DNA of 64,000 nucleotides, taken from positions 30,206 to 94,205 of the forward strand of contig JASANC010003824.1 of NCBI GenBank assembly GCA_030248135.1. The letters run 5' to 3'. Within the stretch, counting starts at the first letter, position 1. Each line of letters begins with the position of its first letter. This DNA is from Theristus sp. LFF4_11. Its lineage: Eukaryota; Nematoda; Chromadorea; Monhysterida; Xyalidae. Both the position numbers and the translations under genes were made by a program. Under the pieces are notes generated by a model. That model did not search any database. It was not told the DNA's origin and saw nothing but the letters and a program-made list of their open reading frames with translations. Of the stretch, positions 10,915 to 24,305 are shown one piece after another.

Positions 10915-13600
10915 TCAGAATTTTTCAGGGAGTCCGAATATCACCATCTGAGGAGCCACCGACTTACCATATGACCCCCACTCATATGGGAGGAGGGTGA
11001 AAATTTCAGACTTGGTTTCGGCGACCCCATTTTCCCACCGACGACATCACGTCTCGTGTTTTGCCTCTCAATTCACCTCAAATAACATGGAAACAAGTTC
11101 CACAACAAACCGGTGTGATCATGCTGACGACACGAGGCGAAACAGCAACGAGCAACCAACGAAGTTACGCTTGCAGTGGCAGACAGTGCAATTTCGACCT
11201 TTCGAGATCCTGAAAAACGATGCGTAAATGTGAGTTCTCTGCTTCTATCTCACCTTAGCGACATCGGAATTTGTTGAACTAGCCTTTGCGACGCTCAAGT
11301 ACTTCAATGCGCGAGTCGATCATCACTCACCAAGGCTGAAAACAGTCGATAAATCAATCCAGAATACCACCTGCAGCGTTGAAGACTAAGTGACAAGGTA
11401 AAGTCAAAGAAAATTTTTGTTGAACTTTCGAAAATTTATGCCAAAAACGGCATTTTCAGGGCACATTAAAGAAAAAATTTCAAAAATTTTTAATAAAAAA
11501 AATAAAAAAAAAGCTCATTTTTTTACTTTTTAAAAAAAAAATTTAAAAAAATTTTTTTTTTTTACCCTTACATCTCTAGTCCAACCTGTGGTAACGTGGG
11601 AGGGACCCCCCCATGGGGGTCCCATGGGGGGTGCATTTTTTTCAAAATTTTCTGTGGGGGGGGTCCACCTAGGGTTAGGGGCTTTGAAAAAAAATTTTTT
11701 TTTTTTCGTTTTTTTTAAATTGGATTTTTTTTTTTCAAACTTAAAAAAAAATTTGAAAAATTTTTCTTCTACTTTGCTCTGAAAATTCGATTTATGGCAT
11801 AATTTTTTGAAAGTTCAAACCAAATTTTCTTCCCAACTTCTTTGTGTGCTTAGGTACATGTCATTATTTGGTCATTTTGACCGACGTACTCCATGTTTTT
11901 CGATTTGGATGACTTCTAGAGTCAATTTTTAGCGTTGAAATGACTTAACTGAATTGAAATATCGTTTCAGAAATCGTTTTCTTGCAACTTAGAACATGTT
12001 TTTTCAGTCGGTAGGCCATGAGATGAACATGATATCTTGTTGATTGGCGTACGTTATAGGTCTACAATGGAGTTGTGCGATATATTGTTAAACAATTGGA
12101 GCGGGGATGTTGGTTAATACCACATCACACGACCGTTTTTCAGATACCCGATAACATGGCCACATGTTAAAACTTGCGTGCTGAGCTAAACTAACGTGTT
12201 AAACTTGCGTCTGTCAGTTGCCCGCAACGTGATCGCGAAATCATGGTACGTGTTTTCGATACGATGATTTGAAGAGTGGGCTCTCGCCATGTGGCAGATA
12301 GCATAGCTGGTTGAACCTGAAAGTAAGTGTCTTGGGGGGGGGGGCGACCGGGTCGACAGGGGTTGCCGACTTAGCTACAGCAAACAGGAATTTTTGAACA
12401 CAGTCAAATTTTGGTAATTTTCTAAAGAGGAACAACTAAGAACGGTTCAATATTCAAGTACACGTCGAAAATTGTCCTGTTTTACTGTTGAAAATGCAAC
12501 TTTCCCTCTATGAAATGGACATAATTTCAATAAAACACGATTTTCGCTCTTATAGTTTTCCGGATCGTTCTGAAAGTCTAGATGAACTCAGCTCGACGAG
12601 ACGCTTCGAACAAACCTAACTTGTAAAAAAAAAATTTTTTTTAAATTTTTTTTTAATTTAAAAAAAAATCCGGATTTTTTTTCCCCTAACCCTAGGTCCA
12701 CCCCCCCCACCCCCCATGATAATTTTTCGCTTAAATTTTGAAGGAAAAACGCTAAATTTTGCTGCAAAATCGTTGAAATTACAATGAAGATGGTCAAGTT
12801 ATCATATATTCAGCTTATATTATGGACTTTATGGACAAAAAATCATGATTTTCGAAAAAAAATTTAGGGTGTACGGAAAATTTTGGGGGGGGGTCTCCGC
12901 CAGACAAAATTTCATGGGGGGTGTGGGGGGGGGGTGTCGGCCAAATTTTCGAGGGGGGGGGTCCGATGTAGGGTTGTTAAACAAAAATGAAAATTTTTTT
13001 TTTGAAAAAAAAAGTGATTAAAAAAAAAAACAAAAATGCCGATTTAAAAAAAAAAAAAATTCGAAAAATTTTCCTCTAATATGCTCTGAAAACCTCAATT
13101 TTGGCACAATTTTTCGAAAGTTCAACAAAAATTTTCTTTGATTATACCTCGTAAAACCTTTAGCAGTCGATTTTGGGCCGTTTTACCGACTGATTTTAGG
13201 CTTCGACAACATCTGCGATGAAGTTTTTGAGCGTCCCAAAGCTTAGCCTACCATTTCCGATGCAGATAAGGTGACGATTAGCCTCGCAGAGCGTCCGATT
13301 GTGCTCGCTGCACCGTTTGCAAGCGCTACGTTGTCTGGTTGCTGCTTCGTGTCGTGTCGTCGCGACACCATCAGAAGAATTGATCGAATTTCAAGGCGGT
13401 ATGTTTGTCTTCACTTTAGCATTAGCTTAGCTGGGGACAATTAGTGACGTTTTGGAGGTCAAAACACAAGAAGAGGCATGGTGACGGTTTGGAAAAGGGG
13501 TAATTGAGGTCACCAAAACAAAATCTGCAAAGTTCCGCCATACGGGTGTCATTCGGGAGGCGCTTGCATATCATATGTGGTTCTTCGGACTCCCTGATTG
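10915..13600. mobile_element. Large inverted-repeat element with degenerate arms of about 500 bp
   Basis: CAGGGAGTCCGAA at about 10928 faces TTCGGACTCCCTG at about 13582. Moving inward, gacccc...catatggg, ttttgcctc and the stretch gtcaaagaaaatttttgttgaactttcg (11405-11440) recur in reverse complement near 13450-13560 and 13110-13145. The arms are diverged and no transposase was recognised. Short open frames in the left arm (FVELAFATLKYFNARVDHH) may be coding remnants. Confidence 0.55.
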
Positions 13601-13860
13601 ATTTAGCACAACTTTGATTTTTGAAATTTTTTTTTTTTAAAAAAATTTAAAAAAAAAAAAAACAAAAATGACGATTTTTGTTTTTTTTAACAACCCTAGT
13701 CCGATGGGGGGGGGTGCCCGGTTTTAGGGGGGGGTCACGGGGGGGGCACGGTGCCCCCCCCCACCCCCCCCCCCCACCCGACGGTCTCTGGTGCTCTGGG
13801 GGGGGGGGGGTGTACCGTGTGTGTACCCCCCCCCCCACCCCCACTCGCCGTACCGTGTAC
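11480..13860. repeat. Alternating A/T homopolymer and G/C homopolymer tracts
   Basis: Poly-A/poly-T runs alternate with G- or C-runs of 7-14 bases at about 11590-11660, 12335-12345, 12695-12715, 12885-12960 and 13705-13840. The cassette gtccgatg-ggggg next to aacaaccctag appears in opposite orientations at about 12950-12980 and 13690-13715. Long open frames here are low-complexity artefacts. Confidence 0.7.
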
Positions 13861-13899
13861 TGTACCGAACCCTATTTTTTTATTACTGCTTTCTTAAAA

Positions 13900-13932
13900 A
13901 GGCTTGGCTTAGGTTAGGATTAGGTTAGGTTC
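13900..13932 (+). repeat. Short telomere-like tract (TTAGG-type)
   Basis: The sequence ggcttggcttaggttaggattaggttagg is a degenerate run of TTAGG(C/T)-like units, immediately after the G/C-run field. It is far too short to be a functional telomere. Confidence 0.4.
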
Positions 13933-14202
13933 GTTCAAGCAACGTCTGACGACAACATCCAATTTTGGAGCGTGGTTTTTATGTTTATTGTTTGTTGTTT
14001 GTTTGTTTGAAGAAATCAATATATTTTGGGCAAGTTTTTTTGCTAACAAAGCAAACCTTAGCTTCGAGACTGAGAGTTGATGCTTGGTTTGATAGGGGAC
14101 GACGATTGGTTGGATTAATTGGTCTCAGTTGGCATTTGGCAACTGGCGTTCCAGTTTCGGCTCGGTGCAGTGGTGTTTTTTATAATTTAGCGTCACTTTA
14201 TG

Positions 14203-17200
14203 ATGGCGTTGAATCTGGTTCGTCGTTCGTTGTCAAAACGTTTTGTTCAACACGTGAGTTGAGCTTTCTGTGTTTTTGTATGGTTGGTTACGCTACGCAG
14301 GTTTGAACCAAGGCAAAAGACCTTTTTTTCGTTTTTTTTTCAGATTCGCCAGCTGAGTTTGGCTGCGGTGAATACGTCTGCTCGTGAATGTCTGCTTAAT
14401 GTGCCCGAGACGAAAACTTCTCAGTTGAAGAATGGATTCCGTATTGCGAGCGAAGACTCCGGTCTGCCGACGTGCACAGTAAGTTTGCTGTTTTTGGCAC
14501 ATTTGTTTCAAGTTTCACGTCACCACGAACGAGGCAGAAAAGTAGCAGATGAAAACTTACAACTTTGCAAGATTTGCTTTTTTCAATTTTTCGACTTTAA
14601 TTGCAAGATTTTTTTGCAAGGTTGGCGTTTGGATAGACGCTGGCAGTCGATATGAAACCGACGAAAACAACGGAGTGGCGCACTTTTTCGAGCACATGTG
14701 TTTCAAAGTTTGTTTCAATATGGTTGAGCGGAACCCAATCAGTTTGGCCTTTGTTGTTTCGTTTTTTTTACAGTTTATGGCAATTGGAAATTATCCAAAG
14801 GAATCCGACAAAGAATGCCAAATGAACACATTCAAGTTATTTTAGGGAAAATGTTACCTCTCAGAAAAACGACCCACAAACAACTTTTAGGGCACAGAAA
14901 AGCGCACTCAGCAACAGCTGGAGCTGGAAGTTGAAAACATGGGCGCGCACATGAATGCGTACACGTCGCGCGAACAGACGGTCTACTATGCAAAGTGTCT
15001 CTCGAAAGATGTTGATAAAGGTGACAGTTGCAAAGTTGGCACATATTTTTTGGGCCATATTATTTTCAAATTCTGCCCTTTTCATGTTGAATGAAAACGT
15101 AGAAGCACTTTCTGTACGTGCTTCAGTTGCGTGTGTTTATACTGTCAGAACTGTCAGTAGAGTTGATGATGGGCGATTATCGTAATTATCTAGCTGTAAT
15201 TGTGTGTAATTATCCGTGATATCCTATATAATGTGATCCTTTTCCTGTTATCTTGGTTGTTCTCCAGTCCAGTAAATCGCCACTCTCTCGCTACTTGAAG
15301 TGGTGAGCCCGCCGTTGAGCGTGGCACGTAGGCGGTCATCATGACCGGCCTTCTCTGGTCGTCTGCTGCTATTTATTGTCGTGTTTACCCTGTTTGGGTA
15401 CGACTTGTTTTGTCGCTTTATGCCGTGGAAGGCGCGACTTTGTCCCGTATGGCCTGTTATGGTTTTGTCGCTGACCCGCGAGATGGCAGCGCGTGTGATA
15501 AGACGAGCAACCGCGGAGGAAATGGCTCGCAGCACTTGGGACGTTCGATGGACGAGAAGGAGACAACCGTTCACGCAGCAGAGTTTGGCGTATCAACAGC
15601 GCAGAGACCAGCAGTCAGTTATCCGGCCGAGGATGTGCCGAGGGATGTACGTCAGCCAATGGGCGACGGCGCGTCGCCAGGACTGCGACGAGGCCAAGGT
15701 GCCGATTTTCACGTGCTTCTGGCTGCCGAACGAGCGCCGAGCATTGAGTCGTGATGGGATGATAGGCCACAGTGCCGATGTATTGGGCGTTTCCGGCCGA
15801 GCGTGTGCCGAGGATGGAGATGTGACGTCGTAGGACGTGGTGCCGTTTGAAGCAGGAGTGTGAGACAGACGGCAAGAGATTTGTGATTGAAAATATGAGG
15901 GATTTTGTGATTTGGCTTCTCCCTCCCTCTTTTCGTTGATGGGGGAGAAGTTGATGATGGGCGATTATCGTAATTATCTAGCTGTAATTGTGTGTAATTA
16001 TCCGTGATATCCTATATAATGTGATCCTTTTCCTGTTATCTTGGTTGTTCTCCAGTCCAGTAAATCGCCACTCTCTCGCTACTTGAAGTGTAGTATCAAA
16101 CAAATCAGTTTCACAACGAAATCGTGTTTTCAAACCTGTGCGTCGTATTGTTCTGGAGGTTTCCCCGCGAACTTACTGCGTTCGGCTTCTGTTCTTATGC
16201 AGCCGAAAACATTGGCCAGCCCATCGTTTCTGAACGCAAATGCTAGGCAAATAAAAAAACACATGCCCCGAGAATTTCCAAAAAAAACTGTTTCGCATCT
16301 CAATTTTACAGCCGTAGAAATTCTGGCCGATATCCTGCAGAACAGTAAACTCGGCGAGGCCGAGATTGAACGCGAGAAGCACGTGATCCTGCGCGAGATG
16401 GAGGAGATTGAGCAGAACCTGCAGGAGGTCGTCTTCGATCACCTGCATCAGGCCGCGTACCAGGGCACGCCATTGGCGCGCACCATTCTCGGGCCGGCCG
16501 AAAATGTCAGGTCGGCGCAGAGAGTGGGCATTCGGATGACGTTCGCTATTGAGATTGCTGCAGGATGGAAGCTTTGTCCTTTCTTATATTCGTTTGTTCG
16601 TTATTTACTATTGTTCTGTTTGGAATGTGAACTCATCCTCTTCGCGGTTCTGATCGTTTTCAGTCGCATTGTAACAAACAGCCCGCTCGTTTGACTGGAA
16701 TCATTATAAAGTTGAGCCGTGAGACCGGAAGGGCGGGCGCATCTTGATTCAGTCGGCAAAACGCTGACGTCCAATTCCAAAACCACCAACCAGCAGTTTC
16801 TGTGTTCTGTGAACGGACTGTCCTCGTGCGAATTTTCCTTCAATTTGCATCGTGCTTTCTTTTATTCCAGAAACATGACGCGCAAACATCTCGTCGACTA
16901 TCTCCAGTCGCACTACAAAGCGCCGCGTATGGTGCTGTGCGCAGCGGGCGGCGTCGACCACGCGCATCTGGTCGAGCTCGCCGAGAAACACTTCGGTCAG
17001 CAGTCGCACAAATATCCGTCGTCGATTCCGTCGGTCGAGGGCGGCATTCGGTTCACGGGAAGCGAGGTACTACAACCAGCAAACTGTAGTTCGTGGGCAA
17101 CGCGCTGATTCGCTGCTTTTGAATTGATTCACGGGTTGATGGGCGTTGATTTTGAACTTGGCCTGCTCGGTGTAGCCAATCAGTAGCCCGGCCAGATTCA

Positions 17201-20200
17201 AATTGCATGTTGTTTTTTGCACTTTGACTGTATGGCTTGGGTTTTGAAAGCGTGACTTGAATTGGAATCGAACGTGTTGTTTGCAATCCCGATTATATGC
17301 TGAAGAACATTTTTATTTCCAAGTTATTGAGAAACTCTAATAAAGCCGTTCTTAAAAATGATGCAGATCAAATACCGCGATGACTCGATGAAGTTCGTGT
17401 ACGGCTGCGTTGCAGTGGAGGGCGTCGGCTGGGATCATCCGGACAGCATTCCGTTGCAAATTGGAAATCTGGTTTGTGGAGTTTGCTGTTTGTGGTGTTT
17501 GTACAGGGTGAACCAAAAAAAGGTTCCAATTCTAAAATGCTCTCACTGGCGTGTGCTGAGGTGTTTAGAGCTGAAAATTGGAACACTATTAGAAAACAGT
17601 TGGAGGTTTTTCTGACTATTTTTTTCACGGTATGTTGCCCCTATCACTCACTACAGCAGAATATCTGAAAAACATGAAAAATCGACAAATGTGGTGAAAT
17701 GCAGAGGGTTAATTTAGCTGTAACAAAGACTAAATGATGAACGTTGGTGACAACCTGAGTGTTCACAACTCAAAAAAAGATGAAAAAACAATATGAGTTT
17801 AAAGCAGCTTAGAAATGCCGAATGCTGAATTGCATTTAAACAGTCATTGATCAACCTGATGTTTCACTTCGAGTCTGAGCGTGCGTGAGCGGTTCTGCCC
17901 AGAACAGATGCGAATTTATCTTTCCAGGTGCAAACTGTTTTTCTTTTTTTAATTCACACAATTTGCCACTCTGATACAATATTTTTCACCATAGCAGACT
18001 GGTTATTTTCTGCAGTGAAAGATGCAATTCCATTTTTAGTCGTTGCTGCCATCATGGCTAAGTGGACGGCAGAGAAGCGAGTCTGGTCTGCCAATTGGTC
18101 GAAACATGCGAATAACTTTTCCATAGTGGTTCGGCAATTTGTACAAAATTCAATTTTGCCCCGCATGGCGATACATTAGTTCGGAAGTCCGTTTATGAGC
18201 AATGATAAACAGTGAGATTATTAATGAACGTTGTTTTTCGTCAAAAATCGCTATTTTTTTAAAATTGCACTGTAAAAAATGAACAGAAACGAGTAAACCA
18301 AGCAAAATTTGATCACAAAAAATTCTCAAAGTGTTCTAACAGTGTTCCAAGTTTTAAGCCATGAGGTTCTTGTTTCAGCTAAATCAACCCTCTTTATTTC
18401 ACCACATTTGTCGATTTTTCATGTTTTTCAGATATTCTGCTGTAGTGAGTGATAGGGGCAACATACCGTGAAAAAAATAGTCAGAAAAACCTCCAACTGT
18501 TTTCTAATAGTGTTCCAATTTTCAGCTCTAAACACCTCAGCACACGCCAGTGAGAGCATTTTAGAATTGGAACCTTTTTTTGGTTCACCCTGTATAATGC
18601 CAATGCCTCAAGTGATCGGCAGGGTTTTGGTTCTGGTAAAATCGGATCATTCAATGGCAAAACTTAAGGCTGAGTCGCACTTTAGTAATTTCGCATTTCA
18701 TGTGGCACTTTAAATTGAACTGAGCTATAGATTTCGATTTACTCGCTTCATGTTGAAGAGCTGGCATTGGTGAATCGGTTTTGGGGTGTATGATAATTTC
18801 ATTCAGGGGTTCAGTGGTGCAGCAGCACTACTGGACTATTGAGCTTTTATAAAAGCTTTTATAAATTGGCCCTGGCGGTGTTCTGAACGCCCCTTCTGCG
18901 AAAACAATGTGTGCCTTAGCATTTTGCCAATTTCGTGATTCCACGCATTGCAGTTGATCGGCTCGTGGGACCGAACGCAGGGCAGCGGCATGAACAGTCC
19001 GACGCGACTGTCGCAGAAGGTCGGCTGGGGCCCGGAGGTGCAGTCGTATCAGTCGTTCGCAACCTGCTACAAGGACACCGGTCTGTGGGGCGTCTATTTC
19101 GTGTCAAAGTGCGATGCCGTGGACGACTTTACGAAGAACATGCAGGATGAGTGGTGGGTGTTTTTTGTTGTTGTTTGTGTAAAGCTTTTTTAAGCTTTTC
19201 GTTTATTTCGTGGATTGGTACAACCTGCAGTGTTTGTCTTATTGTTTGGTTGAGAGTTGACCGCTTTACTTTAACCTTGTTAAACTGCAACCAAAACCGT
19301 TGTGGTGTTGTACCTTAAGACCGAACTGAACTGAACTGTACTGAACCAGCCGCCGCCAAAAATCTTGTACAACTCACCGACTCTGCGCACCAGATTCAAG
19401 TGCTTACGAAAACCCGAAATTGTATAGTTTTGACTGTTTGTACTTTCTGGCAATTTCAGGAAGCATCTGTGCACAACGGTGACAGACGAGGAAGTGCTTC
19501 GTGGTAAGAATCTGTTGAAAACGCAACTACTGCAGTCACTCGATGGGACAACACCGATCTGCGAAGACATTGGACGGTTGGTTTTACTATATGCGTCAGG
19601 CTGTTGTTTTTTAACCGATGTTTAAGTTGAGATTAGATTCGATACAAGGTCAAGATGCTCTGAAATAAAGCAAAATGAGCTCGTTCTTTGTAATATGCAC
19701 TTTCGACACTTTTACTCCCTCGCAGTGTCAGTCTCCGATTATTGGAGGGATATATGGACTTACGTTTTAACTTTATGATGCTCGTTCTTCGAACCGTTAC
19801 GTCGAGATGTAACATGGACGGATAAGTTGTGCATTGAAGCGCAATGTAGAAGCGTTCAAAGACATATTAACTTGAAAAGAAGCAAAAAGCATGAAATCAC
19901 AGTGTGAGACTGGTCAAACCATATGATCGGCATTATAGCTGAGCTGATGCAGCAATACAGGGTGATTCGAAACTAACATTCGGGGGGAACATGAAAGTAA
20001 CGACCACATTACATTTATGACAACAGCTACAGTTAGATAGGCAAGCGATCTAAACGTTAATCCAGCAACAAAGCGAAAGATGACAAACAAAACAATCAAA
20101 CATTTTTAAAGCGCAATTCACGAAACGAAGTCGTCTTGCATCATACATAACTGGATGATATGGCTGTTGTTGTTCTGTCCTGTTACTTCCATGGGGAAAA

Positions 20201-23200
20201 AACAATATGACGGTGATGTACCCACGTTCTATGTGGCCGTCATTTCGACGGTCGTCGATAAACATCACAAGGGCTAACGTCAACCCACAAACCACAAATT
20301 CCACGCACTATATGTGTCACCACAAGTCAAGCATACTAAAAGGCAATGGCATTATGAGCAACTTGCGGCAGTGGGCAGCAACAAGGACTATGCTTGTATT
20401 GCTATCGCTATATTTACTATTCATTGTCCACGTGCATAGCAGAGCCGTCCGATTCCGACCTGGTTCCTTGTGTCTTGAATAATTCTTCGTTGTGCCTTGA
20501 ATAAGACAATGGAAAGTGAAACCACTGTTATGAAGTTCATTCGTTGCCCAGTAAGTAGCTCAGATTTTCCACACACCTAGCTTCTTTCAACTTGAGCTTT
20601 TGTCGAAACTGGTTTGGTTTAGATGGCGTCATGGCATATCGTTAAAAATTCACCCACGCACCCTGTTACTGCATCATATCGCAAAACTGTCGTAATACTG
20701 AAAGTTAGATAATCTTATCAGCAAACTCATACTTTTATCTTCAAATCAGTTTTTCGCATAGGAGCACAATATCTATTTCTAGACGATTGTTGTAGAGGTG
20801 CGTTTTTGAGGATTATCTGGCTTTAACATTCATGAAACCCTGTAAGTGCTTGCAATCTAGCAAGTCGTCAATCTAATGCATTTTCCAACTTTTGCACCTC
20901 TTCGCTTGTTAACCTCAAAGTGTTCAATAATAATTGATGTACCTACTACGGGGCTTAATGTAATTTTTTTCGTTCATTGTCGGACAAAGAAAAACATCCA
21001 TGTGTCTGGCGAGAATCTTGTATCTATTCGATGGCGTTCCGATATTCATTTACTTTTTCTCATTATTTATTCAGAAGCCATTAGCATCAACAATCATGAG
21101 ACTTTGTCCAACTATCTTACTTCTGACGCTTTTGATCGTGAATGAAAAACTAAATGAGAGCATCTTCACTTGCATTGTCGGCTGGTCCACGGGTTGTGTC
21201 ACACGACGGCGTCAGTGTTTTTTTTTTTTGAAAAATCGCTTTTCGCACGGTTTATAACGTTCTTTTCTCTTGAACATTGGATTCTTAAGTTTGACAGTTT
21301 TAGCTTCCTTGACTCTTTCCGAGTTCAGTCTTTACCGTGAATAAATGGAACTAGGAGTAGCGGTTGTTTGTTAAAAGTGAACGCGAAATGTTCAGCAACG
21401 AACCAAACATGGGTGGCTTTTTGTGCAACTTTCATGTAGGCACAGTGGACACCGAGTGAGTTTCCGTTTTTTCGGCGTTGTTATTCAAAGTCAACATTTT
21501 CAAAGTCTAATAGACCAAGCAGTACAATCATTGTTCTGTGCTGTTGTCGAATGCTATAAAAGCGTGATATTATAAAAACCAGGAAGTGCATGCGTTATGC
21601 ACGCGTCAAACTTGCAACGTTTGCTATGTGGCATGGCGACAACAAAGCTGAAATATGAGAGGTTGCAAAAAATGCGAACTCCTTGATGCGGGTTTCTTAA
21701 CTACGGGCGTATAACCCCTCCCTCCTCCCGGCAAAGTTCGTCTAGTTTTACTGTATGTCATGACTTATTTATTTAACGAACCATCTTCGTCTTATGATCA
21801 CGATCCCGCATGGCATTGTTCATTCATACGTTTTTAGTTTGCACGTCACTGGTTTGTTTCCTGCGTGGAGCTTCATCTCAAATGCAAGATGCGTCTCCTC
21901 ATCCCTACTCAGCGCACTTTTCACTGCAATTCGTCGCGCGTGTGATGGATTTGCATGTTCCTGTGTTTATCTTATTATTTTCGCGGCATCATCACATGTA
22001 TCGCATTGCATCTGGCAGATTGTGCCGCGTCAAATTATGGAAATATGGCTGTTGTTGTTGGTTGGTTGTGCAGCGCTTGTCCAGTTTTACGCTCATCTTG
22101 GCTGAAACTGTGTGGTGTTCTAACGTGTCAAATGCATTTACTTACTGCGCAGTGGTTCTCTTCTGTGTTTTGCCTCATCTTACCAGCTCACCATCTCACT
22201 CACATGTGCCAAGTATCAAAGACAAACATCGACACTGCAGCGCTGTTGGTCGGCATTGTTTTTTTCATTATACCGCGCAACAATCAAAACTCAGCGTTTA
22301 TGGAGTTTTGGATGGTATTCAAATTTCCGTCGCATTGATCATTTTTGATGTTTGATTAGCCTAGAAATCATTATTTTGTTGATAAGTCGACAACATGATC
22401 ATCTGGTGTGGCACCTGTCTGCTAACTTCGTCTATGCAGTATGGATTTTAACCTTCGTTAATTGGATCATTGGACCTTTCACTGCCTTTCACGCTTTTTT
22501 GACGTCATCCGCCTCGCCCTCGCGTTTAATTTGACGTGAACTAATTGTAAACACCACCGTCCTAGGTACTGCAAATGTATCTGTCTTTAGAATATTTGCA
22601 ATTTTTTTTATATTTTACTACTACTCAGAAGTTTCTGTTATCCAATTTCATGGTACCTTTTTATGGTAAAACGGGGGGGGGGCTTTCGCTGAAAACTTTC
22701 GCGAAAATAACGCTTGATTAGAGCACCATTCCCACTGTTGAAGTGTATTTGCCGTCGTTCCCTCCGTGTGCTTGTACACGGCAAGATATTTCCTGAACAT
22801 TGACTTAGTTGCTTGTCACTTGATGCTTGATGAACACGCGAATAATCTTTAGTTTTTTTTATAAAACTCTAGCAGGCACTGGTTTTCCGAATTGAATATT
22901 CGTGCCCGTTTTGTGTCGTATCTTTTCCTCCGTGCGTCGCTTCCATATGACCCGCCACAATTGAGCTGCATAATCCATCGACGTCTTAGAGCCAGCTGGG
23001 ATCGAATGCAGCGCGTTTCGATCAAATTATCTTTTTTAGGTCCAACCGTGGACACACGATTAGACGCGCGTGTTGTCTGCCAACGTTTTTATGCCTGAAC
23101 ATTATGACATCAGTGCATCTGGACATAAGCAGCGCGACAATATTCTGGTTTGATATTGTTGTACATACACAGATTTGTTGCGGCTTTTGAAAAAAAATGT

Positions 23201-24265
23201 CCGCTCATGCCAAGATAAGTCAGCAAAAAGTGGGAATGTCAAAACATTTCGTTGTTGACTTGACGGCAGGATGGTCTCCTGCTCCTACCCATACGAACGT
23301 GTCTCTGTCGCGTCTTATATCGGACGGAAAAAGCAAATTTGGCCAATTTGTAATGCATTGATGCGCTGCAAAGTTGCCCGCCGCTGAGTTATGTTAGCGT
23401 GTTGCGTTGAACGTTAGCTACCGTCATATCGCTTCTCACCGGACTAAAAGTATTTCTTTACAGCTGCATTGTGGTTTTAAAACTGCATTTCCGTCCTTTC
23501 ATTATTTTGGCTATAACAGCTCAAAAGACACGGAGGCAAATACGCCTATTGTGTTGCGGGGTGCTGGAGTTCAGTCAAGCGTTATATTCTATAGGTAAGC
23601 TAACCATCATCACATATCTCTGCGGTGTCTTCACTGCGACTATTTTACGTGTCGAATAAAACATTTTCTGTTTCACGTGTCAAAATTTTTTGATGAGAGC
23701 TCCGGTTACTGTTGTTGCTGGTGCATTCAAGTTTCCAGGAGGAAGTAAAAACGTGTTGCTGTTGTTTTTGACACTTGTTCGTGTCTGTTGACCACCATAA
23801 AACGTAATTACTGCAGAGATCGCGCGTCAAACTCGGATCCTGTTTTGTTGCACTGAATGTTCTCTTTGTTTTTCAACTGAACCTTTAGATTTCTCAAAAA
23901 CATTCGGTCTGTTTATGTTTTTGTGTTTAGTTTGCCTAAGCATGCACCAGCTCATTGCAGTTTGGCTGCAGTGTAAAAGCTGTTGCATCTTTACATTTCT
24001 GTTTACATGTTTTATTTACCATTTTCCAAGGTAATCTCAAACAATGTACGCGCTATGTGACCCGACAAACGGCTCAACCAACTGGAGCAGTCCAACTTCC
24101 AACGAACCACTGCGTTTCTGGACGCACATTGGCGCCGCATTGAACGGCTACATCACACTAATCGTGATCGTCGTTGGTTGCTTCTCGAACGTTCTCTGTA
24201 TCGGCGTCTTTCGTCGCCTTCGCAATTCGTCCGACAGCAGTAATACGAACTGGAATGCGCCATCG

Positions 24266-24305
<40 letters not shown>

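Noticed and set aside
13647..13917. Pro/Gly-rich short proteins on both strands
   Set aside because: They are encoded by runs of G and C in the repeat field, not by a plausible gene.
15341..15833. Two overlapping frames inside the mini-LTR element as gag
   Set aside because: No zinc knuckle, protease or other gag/pol motif is visible, and both frames have equal length. Left as non-coding interior.
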